From: Chloroflexota bacterium
Lineage (GTDB): Bacteria > Chloroflexota > Anaerolineae > Anaerolineales > UBA11858
Assembly: GCA_016865865.1 (NCBI GenBank)
Contig: VGOC01000017.1
Span: 1 to 47,669 of the forward strand
Reading direction: 5' to 3'
DNA: 47,669 nt
Part shown: piece after piece, positions 45,797 through 47,669 of the stretch
How positions within the stretch are numbered: the first letter of the stretch is position 1
How the letters are laid out: the number at the start of each line of letters is the position of its first letter
The notes under the pieces: model-generated
The model's database searches: none
What the model was told of the DNA's origin: nothing
The model's input: only the letters and a program-made list of their open reading frames with translations
Made by a program: the position numbers and the translations under genes

Positions 45797-47629
45797 TCAG
45801 GGTGAGAGGGCGCAGCGAAAACCGATGAAGTCGAACGAAGCGGAGGGAACGAACCCGTTACGAAAGGCAACCCGCAGGAAGTCACCATTGTAGTACCAGG
45901 AGCCGCCCCGCAGCGCACGGTATTCTCCCGATGATGGGCCTTGGGGGTTACTGGACGGCGAATGATCATAATATCCGCTGTCGTACCAATCCGCTACCCA
46001 TTCCCACACATTCCCAGCCATGTCGTACAGGCCGTAGCCATTTGGCGCATAACTCCCTACCGGCGCGGTGTCGGCATAGCCATCGTTATATTCATCATTA
46101 GCCCAATCGAATTCACAGTTGTTGTCACAGAAGTTAGCCCGGCCCCCATCGAACGGATCTCCCCATGAGTACAACTTGCCCTCCAAACCGCCGCGGGCGG
46201 CTTTCTCCCACTCCGCTTCGGTCGGCAGCCGCGCCCCGCGCCACTGGCAATAAGTCTGGGCAGCATTCCAACCAACACAAATCACCGGGTAATTCGCGTA
46301 TTGTGAGTCGCCGTAATATCTGTTCCGGAGGTAGGAGCCCGTCTCTGAAGGCGGATCGCATACTCCAGCATCCACACACTCCGCATAGTGGGCATTGGTG
46401 ACTTCGTACTGGTCGATATAGTATTCATCCAACGTCACCGTGTGGATCGGTTCTTCATCGGTAAACCAATCCCGCAGGCAATCGCCGCCAATATACAATG
46501 CCTCACATTCTGCCAACGAAGTATCGGCATCGCCGCCCATCTCGAACCGCCCGGCGGGGATCAAGGCCATGGGCGCGCCGTAATCATCGGTGATTCGGGA
46601 AGGCAGGCTGGCTGGCGTGGGGCTGGGGGTTGGGGTAGGCGGCAGAGGTGTGGGGGTGAACGTTGGGGTTCGGGGTATGGCGGTGTTAGTTTGGGTGGGG
46701 CGGGTTATGGGACTGGGTGTGGGGATATAGGGCGAGTAGGCGCAACGGAAACCGAAGTTGTACCCGGTGAAGTCAGGATTGAACCAGTTGCGGTTGGCAG
46801 AGCGGGCATTCAAATCATTGTTGACCCAAGATCCTCCCCGCAGGACACGATAACTACCGGAGGCCGGCCCCATGGGATTCTCTGAGGGCGAGTCGGCGTA
46901 ATAATCATCATCATACCGGTCCGCCACCCATTCCCATACGTTGCCGGCTATATCCAGGGCGCCGTAAGGGCTGGCTCCCACCGGGTAGCTGCCCACCGCA
47001 GCTGTGTCGTTCACACAGCCCCCAATATTCGCCTGGTCGCAGTCAATCCCCTCCCCCCAGGGATACGCGCGCCCATCCATTCCGCGCGCCGTTTTCTCCC
47101 ATTCCGCTTCCGTCGGCAAGCGCCGCCCAGCCCAGTCACAGTAATCTTGTGCGCCATTCCAACTGACGTAGATCACCGGGTAATCGGCATAAACCGCATT
47201 CCCGTAATAGCTGGCGCGGGTATAAGATATTAAGCTACTGGGAAGGTCACAGTCCCCGGCAGCCACACACTGCGCGTACATGGCGTTGGTCACTTCAGTC
47301 TGATCCATCCAGAAAGCTTCCAGGTACACGGTGTGTACCGGACGTTCATCGCTATCCCCAAGATCGCTGCCCATCTCGAACTCCCCCGCCGGGATGTAAA
47401 CCTGCGACATGCCGTCTATGGGGGAGATTTGGATGGATCCGATGCCCGGGGTGGGTGTTGGGGTAGGTGTTTGGGAAGGAGTAGGTGTTTGGGTGGGCGT
47501 AGGAGAGGATGTGACAAAGCCGCTGCTATTCAGGCGATATATTCCCAGCCAAAGCACGCCGATGGTGACGAGCTCGAGAAACAGGAGTATGCCGATCCGT
47601 GTAGGGGTGCCGAGGCGCAAATTACTCAT
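45797..47629 (-). CDS. Membrane-anchored protein with two FGE-sulfatase domains
   Basis: 610 residues. A short N-terminal tail and one membrane helix ([20 protein letters not shown]) lead to a TPTP-rich stalk (~45-65). The first FGE domain spans ~70-305 ([62 protein letters not shown]). A second Thr/Pro linker (~308-340) joins a second FGE domain to the C terminus ([42 protein letters not shown]). The catalytic cysteine pair of true formylglycine-generating enzymes is not apparent, so these are probably C-type-lectin-like binding domains outside the cell. The upstream context is cut off by the window edge. Confidence 0.86.
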   Translation of the reverse strand: MSNLRLGTPTRIGILLFLELVTIGVLWLGIYRLNSSGFVTSSPTPTQTPTPSQTPTPTPTPGIGSIQISPIDGMSQVYIPAGEFEMGSDLGDSDERPVHTVYLEAFWMDQTEVTNAMYAQCVAAGDCDLPSSLISYTRASYYGNAVYADYPVIYVSWNGAQDYCDWAGRRLPTEAEWEKTARGMDGRAYPWGEGIDCDQANIGGCVNDTAAVGSYPVGASPYGALDIAGNVWEWVADRYDDDYYADSPSENPMGPASGSYRVLRGGSWVNNDLNARSANRNWFNPDFTGYNFGFRCAYSPYIPTPSPITRPTQTNTAIPRTPTFTPTPLPPTPTPSPTPASLPSRITDDYGAPMALIPAGRFEMGGDADTSLAECEALYIGGDCLRDWFTDEEPIHTVTLDEYYIDQYEVTNAHYAECVDAGVCDPPSETGSYLRNRYYGDSQYANYPVICVGWNAAQTYCQWRGARLPTEAEWEKAARGGLEGKLYSWGDPFDGGRANFCDNNCEFDWANDEYNDGYADTAPVGSYAPNGYGLYDMAGNVWEWVADWYDSGYYDHSPSSNPQGPSSGEYRALRGGSWYYNGDFLRVAFRNGFVPSASFDFIGFRCALSP

Positions 47630-47669
47630 CGTTCCAGCTCACTTTTGTTTCGGCGACAACCCAAACCCC

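Overview
The window reads as a chromosomal piece of a Chloroflexota bacterium, most likely an Anaerolineae-type organism. This is inferred from gene content and style, not from a marker gene: many formylglycine-generating-enzyme (FGE)-like proteins on Thr/Pro-rich stalks, a G5 lipoprotein, TTG starts coupled through TTGA overlaps, and abundant small palindromic and heptanucleotide repeats. No rRNA, tRNA or CRISPR array was found. Stops include TGA, TAA and TAG, so the standard bacterial code applies.

Region 1 (1-9.6 kb) is mostly housekeeping and cell-envelope genes on the minus strand. A BchI-like AAA ATPase is coupled to a uroporphyrinogen-decarboxylase-like gene cut by the window edge. Next comes an envelope operon (G5 lipoprotein, UDP-glucuronate decarboxylase-like epimerase, GtrA flippase-like protein, small conserved protein), then scpB, and then LysE exporter - DinB - radical SAM - PilZ, a four-TM protein and plsY. 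Region 2 (9.6-11.7 kb) is a small plus-strand accessory island with a TIR-TPR protein and a degenerate GIY-YIG-like protein, separated by a 121-bp palindromic element. Region 3 (11.7-18.8 kb) is a minus-strand run: RlmI-like methyltransferase, ICMT-like methyltransferase, DegV, a terpene-cyclase-toroid-like protein, a GT39-like membrane glycosyltransferase and a three-domain NAGPA fusion.

Region 4 (18.9-27.1 kb) holds core metabolism genes (AONS/KBL-type synthase, ligA, cysteine desulfurase; on plus: phosphohexomutase, tatD, polyprenyl synthase). It is peppered with arrays that all have a 7-bp period but a different heptamer word at each site; several are inserted in frame inside ligA and the RlmI-like gene. 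Region 5 (27.1-30.2 kb) is a mobile-element graveyard: a deleted IS3 remnant, 23-bp repeats and an IS1634-like element with a nonsense codon.

Region 6 (30.2-44.4 kb) is the most interesting part: one apparent minus-strand operon of about 14 kb with tight spacing and several stop/start overlaps. In transcription order it encodes a HerA/VirB4-like ATPase; a GNAT - membrane helix - C39-like cysteine peptidase fusion; two small hydrophilic proteins; a seven-TM protein with a helical tail; an unrecognised 1077-residue protein; a double-anchored envelope protein; a zinc-ribbon/TM/FGE protein broken by an in-frame TGA; and a zinc-ribbon/TM/FGE/beta-propeller protein. The peptidase fusion and both small proteins share a short motif of the form PG-x(1-3)-S-x2-[GA]-[IM]-x-A-[IL]-Q-G, which suggests a common recognition or processing signal. 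I do not recognise this gene set as a described system. Region 7 (44.4-47.7 kb), upstream, has a VapBC-type module with a clear inverted-repeat operator, a relic of a Ser/Thr kinase catalytic loop, a decayed FGE fragment and a protein with two FGE domains.
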